Both the position numbers and the translations under genes were made by a program. Positions 54,195 through 64,000 of a DNA stretch of 64,000 nt are shown here, piece after piece; positions within the stretch are counted from its first letter, which is position 1; each line of letters begins with the position of its first letter. The stretch is from Candidatus Zixiibacteriota bacterium. GTDB taxonomy: Bacteria; Zixibacteria; MSB-5A5; WJJR01. Where the stretch lies: contig DASWIS010000035.1 of the NCBI GenBank assembly GCA_036397555.1, positions 60,445 to 124,444 on the forward strand, in the 5' to 3' direction. The notes below the pieces were generated by a model, which did no database searches, was not told where the DNA came from, and saw only the letters and a program-made list of their open reading frames with translations.

Positions 54195-55490
54195 CTACAC
54201 CGCCGCCCCCGCTCGATCCAGACAGATCGTCTCTTCACGGCCGGGGCCGGTCGAGACAATCAGCATTTCGACGCCGAGCGATTCGCAGATGTATTTCAGG
54301 TACGACCGCGCGTTGGACGGCAGATCGTCGTAGTCGGTGCAGCCCGCGGTCGGAGTCTGCCAGCCGGGGAGACTGCGGTAGACCGGCTTGACCGAGTCCA
54401 GCCGCGTGATATCGATCGGCACATCGTCGCTCTGCTTGCCGCCGTCGTCGTAGGCGACACACACCGGAATCTCGGCGAGTTCATCGAGGACATCGAGCTT
54501 GGTGATCGCGACATGCGAAATGCCGCTGATGCGAACCGCGTATTTGAGCGCCGGCAGATCGAGCCAGCCGCAGCGGCGCTTGCGTCCGGTGGTCGCGCCG
54601 AATTCGTGGCCGCGCTCCTGCAAGCGGTCGGCGACTGTGCCTTCCTGCTCGGTCGGAAACGGGCCCAAGCCGACGCGCGTCGTATACGCCTTGACCACGC
54701 CGACCACCTGGTCGATCACGCGCGGCGACACGCCCAAACCCGACATCACGCCGCCGATAGTCGTGGTCGAGGATGTAACAAAGGGATAAGTGCCGAAGTC
54801 GATATCCAGCAGCGCGCCTTGCGCTCCCTCGAAGAGAATGGTCGCGCCCCGACGGTCGGCATCATCGATCATGCGCGAGGCATCGACCAGCATCGGGATA
54901 ATGCGTTCGCGGTATCCGAGCAGCTCGTTGACCATGCCGTCGACAGTCAGCCCGTTTTGCGCGAGCAGGCCGTTGCTGATCCCGTCCCAGAAGCCCACTG
55001 AGTTTTGCACTGCGCGGCGCAGCCGCTCGACGGAGACCAGATCGCCGGTGCGGACACCGCGCCGGGCCGCTTTGTCGGCATAGGCGGGGCCGATGCCGCG
55101 GTTAGTGGTGCCGATCTTCGTGCAACCCGCCGATGATTCTCCGTGCGCCTCGATCAAACGATGATGCGGCAGCACCAGATGCGCCGACGCCGAAATCCAC
55201 AGACGTCCTTTGGTCTCAAATCCGCGATGGCGGACTTCGTCGATCTCGGCGCAAAGCGCCGAGGGATCGATCACCACGCCGTTGCCCAACAGCGACTGCG
55301 CCCGCTCGCTGAGCACGCCGACCGGCAGCAGGTGCAGCGCGATCGTGCGTCCGTCGATCTTGACCGTGTGGCCGGCATTGGCTCCGCCGGCAAACCGCGC
55401 CACCAGGTCGGCATCGCCCGCCAAAACGTCGATGACTTTCCCTTTGCCTTCGTCGCCCCACTGGGCGCCCAGTACTACGCGATTCGGCAT
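54195..55490 (-). CDS. purA: Adenylosuccinate synthetase
   Basis: The 431-residue enzyme joins IMP and aspartate using GTP in AMP synthesis. Motifs: P-loop GAQWGDEGKGK, GGANAGHTV, the IMP site AHGESSAGCTKIGTTNRGIGPAYADKAAR and guanine-binding TKLDVL. Length matches the family (~430). Ribosome site AAGGAG; the ATG two codons upstream (55496) would have too short a spacing. Last gene of the tig-clpP-clpX-engB-purA run. Confidence 0.95.
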   Translation of the reverse strand: MPNRVVLGAQWGDEGKGKVIDVLAGDADLVARFAGGANAGHTVKIDGRTIALHLLPVGVLSERAQSLLGNGVVIDPSALCAEIDEVRHRGFETKGRLWISASAHLVLPHHRLIEAHGESSAGCTKIGTTNRGIGPAYADKAARRGVRTGDLVSVERLRRAVQNSVGFWDGISNGLLAQNGLTVDGMVNELLGYRERIIPMLVDASRMIDDADRRGATILFEGAQGALLDIDFGTYPFVTSSTTTIGGVMSGLGVSPRVIDQVVGVVKAYTTRVGLGPFPTEQEGTVADRLQERGHEFGATTGRKRRCGWLDLPALKYAVRISGISHVAITKLDVLDELAEIPVCVAYDDGGKQSDDVPIDITRLDSVKPVYRSLPGWQTPTAGCTDYDDLPSNARSYLKYICESLGVEMLIVSTGPGREETICLDRAGAAV

Positions 55491-55503
55491 TTCCATATTC
55501 TCC

Positions 55504-56112
55504 TTACGCGCGGACCGCAGCCCCACGGCCACGACGCACGCGATTGATCCATCCCCAGATCTGATCTTTCCCCTCGCCCGTCACCGCCGATGTCATCAAC
55601 GGCGCGGCGTCCGCGTTGCCGACTGCTCTGGTCCAACGTCGAAGCGATTGCCCACGTTCATTGCCCGACAACTTGTCGGTTTTGGTCAGCACGACCAGAT
55701 ACGGCCGACTACCCTCGGCGAGCCATGCCAGCCAATCGGTGTCCTGTTCGGTCGGTTCGCGCCGCGCATCGAAGAGCGCGATGATTCCCGCGGCGCGTTT
55801 GCTGTCGTCCAGATAACGCTCGATCAGTGCCGCCCAGTCATCGCGCATCTTCTGCGAGACCTTGGCGTATCCATACCCCGGCATGTCCACGAGATAAAAC
55901 GCCGCCCCCGTGTCGGGTGTGATCAGAAAGTAGTTGAGGCATCGCGTTTTCCCTGGCGACGATGATGTCTTAGCCAGACCACGCACGCCGACGAGTTTGT
56001 TGAGCAGCGAAGATTTGCCGACGTTCGACTTTCCCGCCACCGCCACTTCGATGCGATTGTCCTGCGGCAAATCGCCGGACACAAAAACACTCTGTTGGAA
56101 GCGCGCTTCCAA
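55504..56112 (-). CDS. engB: Ribosome biogenesis GTPase EngB/YihA
   Basis: The 202-residue GTPase has G1 AGKSNVGKSSL, G3 DMPGYGYAK and G4 TKTDK. EngB helps assemble the large ribosomal subunit. The only in-frame start is a TTG at 56112, because a TGA lies 9 bp upstream; no ribosome site is seen. It ends 13 bp before the purA start. Confidence 0.92.
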   Translation of the reverse strand: MEARFQQSVFVSGDLPQDNRIEVAVAGKSNVGKSSLLNKLVGVRGLAKTSSSPGKTRCLNYFLITPDTGAAFYLVDMPGYGYAKVSQKMRDDWAALIERYLDDSKRAAGIIALFDARREPTEQDTDWLAWLAEGSRPYLVVLTKTDKLSGNERGQSLRRWTRAVGNADAAPLMTSAVTGEGKDQIWGWINRVRRGRGAAVRA

Positions 56113-56198
56113 AACAATCGCTCAACGGATATTGGGTTGTCGGGTGTTCGTCGGCTGATGAATCGGTGTGACAGATACGATGTCCGATGAGGCAACCA

Positions 56199-57521
56199 TC
56201 AGGCCGATTTCTTGCGGGCCTCGGCAAATTCCAATGCCGGCGTCGCCCGCCCGGCGATCACATCGCCGTTGATCGTGACTTTCTTGAGCCCCGTCAGCGA
56301 CGGCAGCTCAAACATCAGTTCCAACAGCGCGCCTTCGAGGAATGATCTTAAGCCGCGGGCCCCGGTCTTGCGTTTCAGGGCACGTGCCACCACTTCATCG
56401 AGCGCGTCGCGTTGGATTTCCAGCGCGACTCCCTCCATGTCGAAGAGCGCCTGATACTGACGCACGAGCGCGTTTCTGGGTTCGGTCAGGATGCGCAACA
56501 GCGCCTCGCGGTCGAGCTCATCCATCGGCGCCGCCACCGGCAGGCGCCCGATGAGCTCGGGAATCAGGCCGTATTCGAGCAAGTCTTCGGCCTCGACGCG
56601 CGCCAGAATGTCCGAACCGGTCAAAGTCGCCAGCGCCTCGGGATCGGAATGAAAACCGACATTCTTTTTGCCGATGCGCCGTTTGATGATTTCTTCGAGA
56701 CCGTGGAATGCGCCGCCGCAGATGAACAAAATGTTCCTGGTGTCGAGCTTGACGAACGACTGCTCCGGATGCTTGCGTCCTCCCTTGGGGGGAACATTGG
56801 CGACTGTCCCCTCGAGGATTTTCAGCAGACCCTGCTGCACGCCTTCGCCGGAGACGTCGCGCGTGATCGACGGGTTGGCGTCTTTGCGCGCGATCTTGTC
56901 GATTTCGTCGATGTAGATGATCCCGCGTTCGGCGCGACGGACACTGTAGTCGGCCGCCTGCAATAGCCGCACGAGGATATTCTCGACATCTTCGCCGACA
57001 TATCCGGCTTCGGTCAAAACAGTCGCATCGGCAATACAAAAGGGCACCTGCAGCCGGCGCGCCAATGTGCGTGCCAAGAGCGTCTTGCCGGTTCCGGTCG
57101 GTCCCAACAGCAGAATGTTGGTCTTGTCGAGTTCGACTTCCTCCTGCAGCTCCGGATAGAACACCCGCTTGTAGTGATTGTAGACGGCCACCGAGACGAT
57201 CTTTTTCGCTTTGTCCTGTCCGATGATATACGAATCGAGGAACTCCTTGATCGCGTGCGGACGCGGCAGCGTCTGGCGGTCGGGAGCTTCCTCGGCCGTC
57301 TCTTCGGCGGCCGCCTCGGAGAGCAGCCCATAGCAGGTGCGGACACACTCATCGCAGATGAGGGCATTAAAGCCCGAGAAGACTTTGCGGGCGCGCGCCG
57401 GTTCCTTGCCGCAGAACGCGCAACGTCCGCGCCAGAACTCGTCTTTGCCGTGCGGCGGCTCGCCGCCGCCGACCGTCGCTTTGCCGGTCTGATCGGGGGG
57501 CTCGTTGCGATGATTGGCCAA
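56199..57521 (-). CDS. clpX: ATP-dependent Clp protease ATP-binding subunit ClpX
   Basis: The 440-residue unfoldase has the C4 zinc finger ([11 protein letters not shown] ... ICDECV), Walker A GPTGTGKT, Walker [10 protein letters not shown], the pore loop GYVGEDV, the RKH loop (GGRKHPEQ) and the ClpP-docking loop near KKNVGF. It feeds proteins to ClpP, encoded just upstream. TTG start with GAGGTGA site. Confidence 0.95.
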   Translation of the reverse strand: MANHRNEPPDQTGKATVGGGEPPHGKDEFWRGRCAFCGKEPARARKVFSGFNALICDECVRTCYGLLSEAAAEETAEEAPDRQTLPRPHAIKEFLDSYIIGQDKAKKIVSVAVYNHYKRVFYPELQEEVELDKTNILLLGPTGTGKTLLARTLARRLQVPFCIADATVLTEAGYVGEDVENILVRLLQAADYSVRRAERGIIYIDEIDKIARKDANPSITRDVSGEGVQQGLLKILEGTVANVPPKGGRKHPEQSFVKLDTRNILFICGGAFHGLEEIIKRRIGKKNVGFHSDPEALATLTGSDILARVEAEDLLEYGLIPELIGRLPVAAPMDELDREALLRILTEPRNALVRQYQALFDMEGVALEIQRDALDEVVARALKRKTGARGLRSFLEGALLELMFELPSLTGLKKVTINGDVIAGRATPALEFAEARKKSA

Positions 57522-57648
57522 ATCTCACCTCATAGTTTGACGTCTGCAGCGAATTCGCAGCCCATCAATAAAACACACTCGCAGACCCCGAACGGCGATA
57601 GCGAATGTCCCACGCCGAAGGGGCCAATGATTGCCGTAACGGAATATA

Positions 57649-58281
57649 CTACTTCGATTTCTTCTCCGTAATCTTCTTTTCGTAGACTTCGTCGATGATG
57701 CCGTATGTCTTCGCCTCTTCGGGCGACATGAAGAAATTGCGGTCGGTGTCGTGCTCGATTTTCGAGAGGTCCTGACCGGTGTGTTTAACCAATATATGGT
57801 TGAGCCGCTCCTTGATCTTCAACAACTCACGCGCGTGGATCTCGATGTCGGAGACCTGCCCCTGCACACCGCCCCATGGCTGGTGGATCATCACACGGGC
57901 GTTCGGCAACGCGGCACGTTTGCCTGCGGCGCCGGCCGCCAGCAGCACGGCGCCCATCGACGCCGCCATGCCGACACACGTGGTCGCCACCGCCGGTTTG
58001 ATGAACTGCATCGTATCATAGATCGCCAATCCGGCCGAGACCGATCCCCCCGGCGAATTGATATACAGGAAGATGTCGCGCTCTTCGTCCTCGGCTGCTA
58101 AAAACAGCAGTTGTGCGACAACGACGTTGGCGACGTTGTCATCAATCGGCGTCCCGAGCATGATGATGCGGTCTTTGAGCAGTCGCGAATAGATGTCGTA
58201 GGCGCGTTCGCCGCGGCCGGTCTGTTCGACGACGATGGGTATCAACTGTCCGTACGATGATCGGTCGTGTGGTTGGCTCAT
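57649..58281 (-). CDS. clpP: ATP-dependent Clp protease proteolytic subunit ClpP (Asp-to-Asn variant)
   Basis: The 210-residue serine peptidase has the nucleophile S108 (VGMAASMGA) and H133 (MIHQPWGG). The third catalytic position, Asp in the usual DTDRDFFMS, is Asn here: [11 protein letters not shown]182, with codon AAT. Asn at this place is also found in Listeria ClpP1, which needs a partner ClpP for activity. The gene lies between tig and clpX, the normal order. Confidence 0.93.
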   Translation of the reverse strand: MSQPHDRSSYGQLIPIVVEQTGRGERAYDIYSRLLKDRIIMLGTPIDDNVANVVVAQLLFLAAEDEERDIFLYINSPGGSVSAGLAIYDTMQFIKPAVATTCVGMAASMGAVLLAAGAAGKRAALPNARVMIHQPWGGVQGQVSDIEIHARELLKIKERLNHILVKHTGQDLSKIEHDTDRNFFMSPEEAKTYGIIDEVYEKKITEKKSK

Positions 58282-58393
58282 AACTCCTCTGCGTGTGCGA
58301 TGGTGTTGAGAACTGTGCCCGCTGTCTGCGGCCGGGACAACGTTTGACCCACCCCCATGCCGTAAAGATCGGCCGTTGACAGAACAGATTGAG

Positions 58394-58412
58394 CGGCGCC
58401 TCTGTGGCGCCG
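58394..58412. terminator. Hairpin between tig and clpP
   Basis: CGGCGCC (58394-58400) and GGCGCCG (58406-58412) form a strong 7-bp stem 30 bp after the tig stop. No T-run, so it may attenuate rather than end the transcript. Confidence 0.3.
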
Positions 58413-58441
58413 AGCGCGTTTCGGCGTCATCCGTGATGAGA

Positions 58442-59713
58442 TCATGGCTTGACGATCCGTGACTGCGACGGCGCCGTATACGGAACCTGCTCGACCTCGG
58501 CCGCCGCCAGTATCATCTCATAGACTTTATTCTCCAGGAGAGTGTTGCGGATGTTTTCCGGATCGGGTTTCTCCGGCGCACCGGGGGGCCAACTCTTGAT
58601 GATCTCTTTCACCTCGGTGTCGGCGATTTCGATTTTCTCGGTCTTGGCAATCTCGTAGAGCGCATAGTCCCAGCGAAACTGCTCGGTCGCCATCGGCGCA
58701 AACTGCTGCCGCACCTGCTCAGGGGATACTTTCGGGTTGCTCTCTTGCACCCGCTTGGTAACATCGTCCAAGTAGCGACCCAAGAAGCCTTCCGGCACCG
58801 GGATCGGATTGGCATCGACGACCGCGCGCCGCATCTGACGGCGCAGATCGCGGGCCGAGGCGGATGCGGCGCGGTGCCCGATGTCGGCACGCAGGGCATC
58901 TCGAAGCTTCTCGAGATTTTCGGCCTTGCCGCCGGTGACGGTCCTGGCGAATTCATCATCGGCTGCGGGCGGGAACTTTTGCGAGACCGATTGGAGCCAC
59001 GCGCGATACAACACCGTGTTGCCGGCCAAATCGGGATCGGTGTCGTCGGCAGGATACTGCACCTCGATCTCCTTGCCCTCGCCGACCGTCATCCCGACGA
59101 TGCCCTTGAGGAATTCGGGACGGGCGCGCTCCTCACGCAACTCGAGTTTCACGCCGTCGTATTGCGATTTCTTAATGCGGTTGTTGCGGTCGTAGATTTT
59201 CTGCAGGTTGCAAGTGACGACATCGCCTTCCCGGGCGGGACGCGCCACCTCGACCAGCGTCGCCGCCTCATCGCGGAGACGGTCGATCGCGCCATCGACG
59301 TCGGCATCGGAGACCTCGTATATCAGTCTCTTAAGTTTCAGCCCCCTGTAACCGTTGACTGGAAGATCAGGGCGCACTTCGAGTTCGACCTGGAAACTCA
59401 GATCCACTCCACGCTTGAGATCGAGCCCTGAAAAGACCGGATTGCCGATGGGATTGAGCGTCAGTTGCCGCAACGCCCCCTCGAACGCGCGTGGCACGAC
59501 GGTCTCCAGCACATCCTGATGAATGGCGCCGCCGAAGCGTTCATTGATTAACTTCTCGGGCGCTTTGCCGGGACGAAATCCGGGAATCTTCGCCTTTTGG
59601 CGATAGACCTTGGTCGCCTGATCAAACGCCGTCTCGATCTCGGCGGCCGGAACCGTCACCTTGAGGGTTCGCTTCCATCCCTGTTGGCTGGTGACTTCAG
59701 CAGTCAAATCCAT
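58442..59713 (-). CDS. tig: Trigger factor
   Basis: The 423-residue ribosome-bound chaperone has the N-terminal ribosome-binding domain with the signature [10 protein letters not shown], a degenerate FKBP-like peptidyl-prolyl domain ([18 protein letters not shown] region) and the helical C-terminal chaperone domain ([19 protein letters not shown]). It is the first gene of the leftward protease run. The start MDLTAEV was chosen; the open frame extends 18 codons further. Confidence 0.9.
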   Translation of the reverse strand: MDLTAEVTSQQGWKRTLKVTVPAAEIETAFDQATKVYRQKAKIPGFRPGKAPEKLINERFGGAIHQDVLETVVPRAFEGALRQLTLNPIGNPVFSGLDLKRGVDLSFQVELEVRPDLPVNGYRGLKLKRLIYEVSDADVDGAIDRLRDEAATLVEVARPAREGDVVTCNLQKIYDRNNRIKKSQYDGVKLELREERARPEFLKGIVGMTVGEGKEIEVQYPADDTDPDLAGNTVLYRAWLQSVSQKFPPAADDEFARTVTGGKAENLEKLRDALRADIGHRAASASARDLRRQMRRAVVDANPIPVPEGFLGRYLDDVTKRVQESNPKVSPEQVRQQFAPMATEQFRWDYALYEIAKTEKIEIADTEVKEIIKSWPPGAPEKPDPENIRNTLLENKVYEMILAAAEVEQVPYTAPSQSRIVKP

Positions 59714-59889
59714 GGCCCGCAATCGTTCCTTCCACGTGACGGACTGGCTAATCAATACGATGGCCACTCCGAGGAGCGGCCGAACTCAACATACGCAGGC
59801 GTCGATAGGTTCCTCAATCGTTTTCGCCGCTCAGATTGGTACAGGCCACGCCGGCAATGTCTTCAACAATTCGGCCCTGCATTAAAGGG

Positions 59890-59918
59890 TTGCACGCCGT
59901 CTGCGTGACGGGTAAATT
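59890..59918 (+). promoter_or_regulatory. Sigma-70 promoter of gyrA
   Basis: TTGCAC (59890-59895) and TAAATT (59913-59918) are separated by 17 bp, 74 bp before the gyrA ATG. The 59714-59992 gap also holds the tig upstream region; no RNA gene is seen. Confidence 0.6.
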
Positions 59919-59992
59919 ACTGGCCTGAAGGAAGTTGGCCCAGATGCGTCGGGCCCGGGGGCAGTGGTTTTACAGGATTAACGGAGGATCCG

Positions 59993-62461
59993 ATGGCACT
60001 TGAACGCGAACGTGTGATCCCGGTCTACCTCGAAGAGGAGATGCGTTCGTCGTATCTCGACTACTCGATGTCGGTCATCACCCAGCGCGCGCTGCCGAAT
60101 GTCGCCGACGGCCTCAAACCGTCGAACCGCCGGATTCTGGTGGCCATGAACGATCTGAATCTGGCGCCGGGCGCGGGGCACCGCAAGTGCGCCAAAATCT
60201 GCGGCGATACATCGGGAAACTACCATCCCCATGGCGAGCAGGTCATCTATCCGACGCTGGTGCGCATGGCGCAGGATTTCAACATGCGCTACATGCTCAT
60301 CGACGGTCAGGGAAACTTCGGCTCGGTCGACGGGGATTCGGCGGCGGCGATGCGGTACACCGAAGCGCGCATGTCGGCGATTGCGGTGGAGATGCTCGCC
60401 GACATGGAGAAGGAAACGGTCGCGCGTGTCCCCAACTACGACAACACGCTCGAGGAACCGACTGTCCTGCCGAGCCGTTTTCCGAACTTACTCTGCAACG
60501 GCTCTTCGGGAATCGCGGTCGGGATGGCGACCAACATCCCGCCGCACAATCTCGGCGAAATCGTCGACGCCTTGACGGCGCTGATCGCCGATCCGGACGT
60601 AGCCGACGACAAGCTGCTGCGCTACGTCAAGGGTCCGGACTTCCCGACCGGCGGGATGATCGTCGGCCGCGCCGGCATCGGCCAGGCCTACCGCACGGGA
60701 CGCGGCCAGATCACGGTCCGCGCGCGCGCCAATGTGGAGTCGCTGCCCAACGGCAAGCAGAGCATCATCGTCTCGGAGATTCCCTATCAGGTCAACAAGT
60801 CCAACCTCCTGGAGAAGACCGCGGATTTGGTGCGCGACAAGAAGCTCGATGGCATCTCCGATTTGCGCGACGAGTCCGACCGTGACGGCATGCGCATTGT
60901 CATCGAGCTCAAACGCGACGCCATCCCCGAAATCGTGCTGAACAATCTGTTCAAGCATACCCAGATGCAGATCACCTTTGGGATCATCAATCTGGCGCTG
61001 GTCGACGGTATTCCGCGCACGTTGGCGATGCGCGAGATGCTCTCGGAGTTTTTGCGGCACCGTCACGACATCATCCGCCGCCGCACCGAATTCGACCTCA
61101 AGAAGGCCGAGGAACGCGCCCACATCCTCGAAGGGCTCAAAGTCGCGCTCGATCACATCGACGCGATCATCAAGTTGATCCGTGCGTCGGCCACACCGGC
61201 CGAAGCCAAGACCGGATTGATGGAGCAATTCGGCCTCTCCGACGTGCAGGCGGCGGCGATCCTCGACATGCGCCTGCAGCGCCTGACCGGGCTGGAGCGT
61301 CAGAAGATCGAAAGCGAATACGAATCGCTGATCAAGGCGATCGAAGAGTTCCGCAGCATCCTGGCATCAAAGGACCTGCGCATGGGCATCATCCGCGATG
61401 AATTGCTTGAGATGAAAGACAAGTATGGCGATGCGCGCCGTACCGAAATCATCGATGCCGAGGACGATTTTTCCGTCGAGGACCTCATCGCCGAAGAAGA
61501 CGTGGTCCTCACCATCTCGCATGAGGGCTACATCAAGCGGCTGACGGTTTCCGCGTATCGCCGGCAGGGGCGCGGCGGACGTGGCGTCCGCGGCATGGGA
61601 ACCAAGGACGAGGACTTTGTCGAGCACCTCTTTATCGCTTCGACGCATGATTACATCCTGTTTTTCACCACGGCCGGACGCTGCTATTGGCTGAAAGTGC
61701 ACACGGTGCCGCAGGGCGGCAAACTCGCCAAGGGGAAAAACATCGCCAACCTGCTGCAATTGGGACCGGAGGAGAAGATCACCGCCTTTGCGCCGATCAA
61801 ACAATTCGACGATGAGCATTTCATCGTCATGGCGACCCGCAAGGGGACCATCAAGAAAACCACCCTCTCAGCGTTTGCCAATCCACGTCGCGGCGGCATC
61901 AATGCCATGGACCTGCCCGAGGGCGATGAGTTAATCGAGGCGGGGATCACCGACGGCACCAACGAGATCATTCTGGCGACCAGCGATGGCCAGGCAGTGC
62001 GTTTCCACGAAACCGATGTCCGTTCCATGGGACGCACGGCCTACGGCGTCCGCGGCGTTTCTCTCGGCAAAGACGACGCCGTCATCGGCATGGTCGTGGT
62101 CAAGCGCGCCTCCACCCTGATCTCGGTGACCGAGAACGGCTATGGCAAACGCTCCGACATCGCCGACTATCGACTGACCAAGCGCGGCGGCAAGGGCGTC
62201 ATCAACATCAAGACGACCGACCGCAACGGCAAGGTCATCTCGATCAAGGAAGTCATCGATCAGGACGAGTTGATGATCATCTCGCAGCGCGGCATCATCA
62301 TCCGCATGGGTGTCGAAAAGCTGCGCGTCATGGGACGCGCCACACAAGGCGTGCGCCTGATCAATCTGGACGAAGGCGACAAGGTCATCGATGTCGCGCG
62401 CGTGGTCACCGAAGAAGAAGGCGAGAATGGGGAGAATGGCAACGGGGCACAGCAGGAGTGA
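59993..62461 (+). CDS. gyrA: DNA gyrase subunit A
   Basis: The 822-residue type II topoisomerase subunit has the catalytic Tyr in [10 protein letters not shown], the GyrA-specific beta-pinwheel C-terminal domain and a degenerate GyrA box ([12 protein letters not shown]). The quinolone-determining region reads [18 protein letters not shown], with Gln and Pro where E. coli has Ser83 and Asp87. The '[14 protein letters not shown]' opening resembles Planctomycetes GyrA. Ribosome site GGAGGA. No gyrB is in the window. ParC was considered, but the GyrA box favours gyrase. Confidence 0.93.
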   Translation: MALERERVIPVYLEEEMRSSYLDYSMSVITQRALPNVADGLKPSNRRILVAMNDLNLAPGAGHRKCAKICGDTSGNYHPHGEQVIYPTLVRMAQDFNMRYMLIDGQGNFGSVDGDSAAAMRYTEARMSAIAVEMLADMEKETVARVPNYDNTLEEPTVLPSRFPNLLCNGSSGIAVGMATNIPPHNLGEIVDALTALIADPDVADDKLLRYVKGPDFPTGGMIVGRAGIGQAYRTGRGQITVRARANVESLPNGKQSIIVSEIPYQVNKSNLLEKTADLVRDKKLDGISDLRDESDRDGMRIVIELKRDAIPEIVLNNLFKHTQMQITFGIINLALVDGIPRTLAMREMLSEFLRHRHDIIRRRTEFDLKKAEERAHILEGLKVALDHIDAIIKLIRASATPAEAKTGLMEQFGLSDVQAAAILDMRLQRLTGLERQKIESEYESLIKAIEEFRSILASKDLRMGIIRDELLEMKDKYGDARRTEIIDAEDDFSVEDLIAEEDVVLTISHEGYIKRLTVSAYRRQGRGGRGVRGMGTKDEDFVEHLFIASTHDYILFFTTAGRCYWLKVHTVPQGGKLAKGKNIANLLQLGPEEKITAFAPIKQFDDEHFIVMATRKGTIKKTTLSAFANPRRGGINAMDLPEGDELIEAGITDGTNEIILATSDGQAVRFHETDVRSMGRTAYGVRGVSLGKDDAVIGMVVVKRASTLISVTENGYGKRSDIADYRLTKRGGKGVINIKTTDRNGKVISIKEVIDQDELMIISQRGIIIRMGVEKLRVMGRATQGVRLINLDEGDKVIDVARVVTEEEGENGENGNGAQQE

Positions 62462-62478
62462 GTTAAATCGGATCAACT

Positions 62479-62991
62479 ATGGAACCCATTCTGACCGCTC
62501 TTTACATTCTGATTGGTATCTTGGCAGGCACAGCAATCAATATTGCCGTCGAATGGAGGAAGGCCAAACAACATGACGCGCGTTTGATTAGAGGTTGCAT
62601 TAGAGAGTTGAAACTGAATATCGATCGCGTGGAGCTCAATCTCGCATGGCTTGATGATTACAGGAAGGCGGTTGCGACTGATTCGCCCAGCCTGTTCCTG
62701 AAGTGGTTTTCTTTGACAACGATGCTTTCGACGGTCACCAACCAGCTATTAAACTCCGGAGTTCTCTATGACCGGTTGACATTTGAAGAGATGCACAAAC
62801 TTCAAGGGTTTTTCTCCGCTCATTCTCAGGCTGCCGAACAGCGAATCAACGATCAGGCTGCAAAACAGCGTGACAACTTCAACAAGTCACTCGCGGGTCA
62901 AGAGATTGCGTTCTGGGAAACTCGCTGGAGAGAACAGCGCGATAACCTCAATGCGGTTGTCTCAGCCCTCAAAAAGAGCACAATAACGTAG
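62479..62991 (+). CDS. Membrane-anchored coiled-coil protein of unknown function
   Basis: The 170-residue protein has one N-terminal helix (ILTALYILIGILAGTAINIAV) and a long helical, charged remainder (LIRGCIRELKLNIDRVELNL ... WETRWREQRDNLNAVVSAL). No family is recognised. It lies between gyrA and the REP transposase and is more AT-rich than both neighbours on the left. Confidence 0.65.
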   Translation: MEPILTALYILIGILAGTAINIAVEWRKAKQHDARLIRGCIRELKLNIDRVELNLAWLDDYRKAVATDSPSLFLKWFSLTTMLSTVTNQLLNSGVLYDRLTFEEMHKLQGFFSAHSQAAEQRINDQAAKQRDNFNKSLAGQEIAFWETRWREQRDNLNAVVSALKKSTIT

Positions 62992-63032
62992 CAATGACGG
63001 CGTATCGTAATGCACCCCTACAATTGACTGTC

Positions 63033-63569
63033 ATGTCTAACGTCCAATTGCCACACAGGTCCCGCCGCAGCATCAGACTTCGTGGATATGACTATTCCGC
63101 TGAGGGGGCGTATTTCATCACAATCTGCACAGCTGAAAAGCAGGGCCTCTTCGGCGCATTCCAGTCCCGCAATCTACACCTGAGCGAACACGGCCTCGTT
63201 GTAAGGGACGAATGGGCGCGAACTCCATCGATTCGTCCGAATGTGCGACTGGACTCTTTCGTCGTCATGCCCGACCACTTCCATGCCATCTTGTTCATCA
63301 TGGATTGTGGTAGGGGCGTATTGCAATACGCCCCTACCACTACGATTCATCTCGCGTCGCCCTCACAGACTTTAGGAGCAATCGTTCGAGGTTTCAAGGG
63401 TGCGACGACCAAACGAATCAACGTCGTACGCGGCACACCCGGCGCTAAGGTCTGGCAGCGCAACTACTACGAACACGTAATCCGCAACGAACATGATCTG
63501 CACGAAACGCGCCAATACATCGATACAAACCCAATGGCGCTGACACTGAAAGCCGAGGCAGCGATATGA
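63033..63569 (+). mobile_element. REP-associated tyrosine transposase (RAYT, Y1 HUH family)
   Basis: The 178-residue protein has the family opening IRLRGYDYSAEGAYFITICT, the HUH metal motif in VVMPDHFHAILF and the downstream Tyr region VWQRNYYEHVIRNEHDLHETRQYIDTNP. Such enzymes mobilise REP palindromes in trans. A REP palindrome (63307-63340) is embedded in frame in the coding region, adding CGRGVLQYAPTTT between the HUH motif and LGAIVRGF. The ATG at 62994 is an alternative start. Confidence 0.88.
63307..63340. repeat. Perfect 34-bp REP palindrome inside the transposase gene
   Basis: Arms GTGGTAGGGGCGTATTG and CAATACGCCCCTACCAC are exact reverse complements. It shares the GTAGGGGC/GCCCCTAC tips with 51491-51522. 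It stays in frame with the transposase. Confidence 0.85.
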
Positions 63570-63940
63570 TCTACGGCGGCAATGCAACGGTCTTTGTCTC
63601 CGACATGGACCGAGCGCTGAAATTCTACACCGGGACGCTCGGCATGAAGCTCATGTACGCCGGCGGCGGCGAGTGGGCGTCGATTGACGCGGGCAAGGGA
63701 TTCGTAATTGGACTGCATCTGACTGGCGAAGGAATGCCCAAACCCGGCAGTCGCGGGGCAATCTCCATCGGGCTGGATGCGCCGGAACCATTAGACGGCA
63801 TGGTGGCGCGACTGACCGAAGCCGGTGTGCACTTCGACTGTCCGATCATCGATGACGGTCCGGTGCGCCTGGCTCCATTCTCCGATCCCGACGGCAATGA
63901 ACTGTACTTCTGCGAATACAAACCACAGGATGAATCATGA
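63566..63940 (+). CDS. VOC (glyoxalase/bleomycin-resistance) family protein
   Basis: The 124-residue VOC protein opens with NATVFVSDMDRALKFYTGTLGMKL and ends PFSDPDGNELYFCEY. The substrate is unknown. Its start overlaps the RAYT stop by 4 bp (ATGA), so the junction is probably old and translationally coupled. Distinct from the VOC protein at 1407. Confidence 0.87.
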   Translation: MIYGGNATVFVSDMDRALKFYTGTLGMKLMYAGGGEWASIDAGKGFVIGLHLTGEGMPKPGSRGAISIGLDAPEPLDGMVARLTEAGVHFDCPIIDDGPVRLAPFSDPDGNELYFCEYKPQDES

Positions 63941-64000
63941 CCACTCTGCGACGCATGAAATTGTGCGCGGCACTTCTGCTGGCGCCGCTTCTATCCGGCT
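63937..64000 (+). CDS. Start of an exported protein (3' partial)
   Basis: Only 21 residues are visible: MTTLRRMKLCAALLLAPLLS, a signal peptide. The ATG overlaps the stop of the VOC gene by 4 bp. Function cannot be told. Confidence 0.6.
   Translation, partial: MTTLRRMKLCAALLLAPLLSG

Noticed and set aside
59993..62461. ParC instead of GyrA
   Set aside because: The C-terminal GyrA-box-like RRQGRGGRG and six-bladed repeats favour gyrase.

Overview
This is a high-GC, gene-dense bacterial chromosome window with no rRNA, tRNA or CRISPR that I could recognise. The cell plan looks Gram-negative: a tripartite RND efflux system, a beta-barrel domain fused to SppA, many lipoproteins and bactofilin. Short secreted proteins end in dockerin-type repeats (start of window, 48.9 kb). 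A bacillithiol-type deacetylase, a MoxR/DUF58/BatA operon and a Planctomycetes-like GyrA point, by inference only, to an uncultured FCB/PVC-type lineage such as Zixibacteria.

Layout. 0-1.8 kb: tail of a dockerin protein, a tandem HxlR regulator and a divergent VOC protein, then a MITE-like inverted repeat. 1.9-10.4 kb: a leftward copper/silver-type efflux operon (Cys-rich secreted protein, CusC, CusB with two metal-binding domains, CusA, His-rich lipoprotein). 10.4-17.0 kb: ACT-domain protein, SppA fused to a barrel-like domain, DUF4097-like protein, TrmH-type methyltransferase, MATE transporter. 17.1-27.2 kb: the accessory region (below). 27.3-34.6 kb: PDZ protein, GltX, RarA, bactofilin and membrane proteins. 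34.9-43.9 kb: MoxR - DUF58 - Nfo - TPR protein - BatA-like vWA protein - ABC-F ATPase. 43.9-52.6 kb: divergent KARI, MacA/MacB-like pair without an ATPase, BshB1-like deacetylase, dockerin protein, PAP2 phosphatase, ModAB, sugar epimerase. 52.6-54.1 kb: a three-gene module with a PIN toxin. 54.2-59.7 kb: purA, engB, clpX, clpP, tig. 60.0-64.0 kb: gyrA, a membrane protein, a REP-associated transposase, a second VOC protein and the start of a secreted protein.

The most unusual part is 17.1-24.5 kb. A sigma-54 activator with a TPR sensor domain is divergent from a secreted protein whose last ~46 residues form an eight-cysteine tip. That gene is followed by a small two-helix membrane protein. Two further copies of [Cys-rich tip + small membrane protein] lie downstream, but these tips have lost the signal peptide and carrier domain. 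This is the arrangement of orphan toxin/immunity cassettes in polymorphic toxin loci, here with a very small Cys-rich tip. Two near-perfect sigma-54 promoters (19882-19898 and 23496-23511) each lie about 125-130 bp downstream of a cluster of ACTWCGCR repeats, some spaced 20-21 bp, which are good candidates for the activator's enhancer sites. I do not recognise this as a described system; antagonism or a bacteriocin-like role is inference.

Other points: an Asn in place of the catalytic Asp in ClpP, a Leu in place of a conserved Lys in KARI, a GyrA with an atypical quinolone-determining region, and perfect REP palindromes, one of them inside the REP transposase gene.
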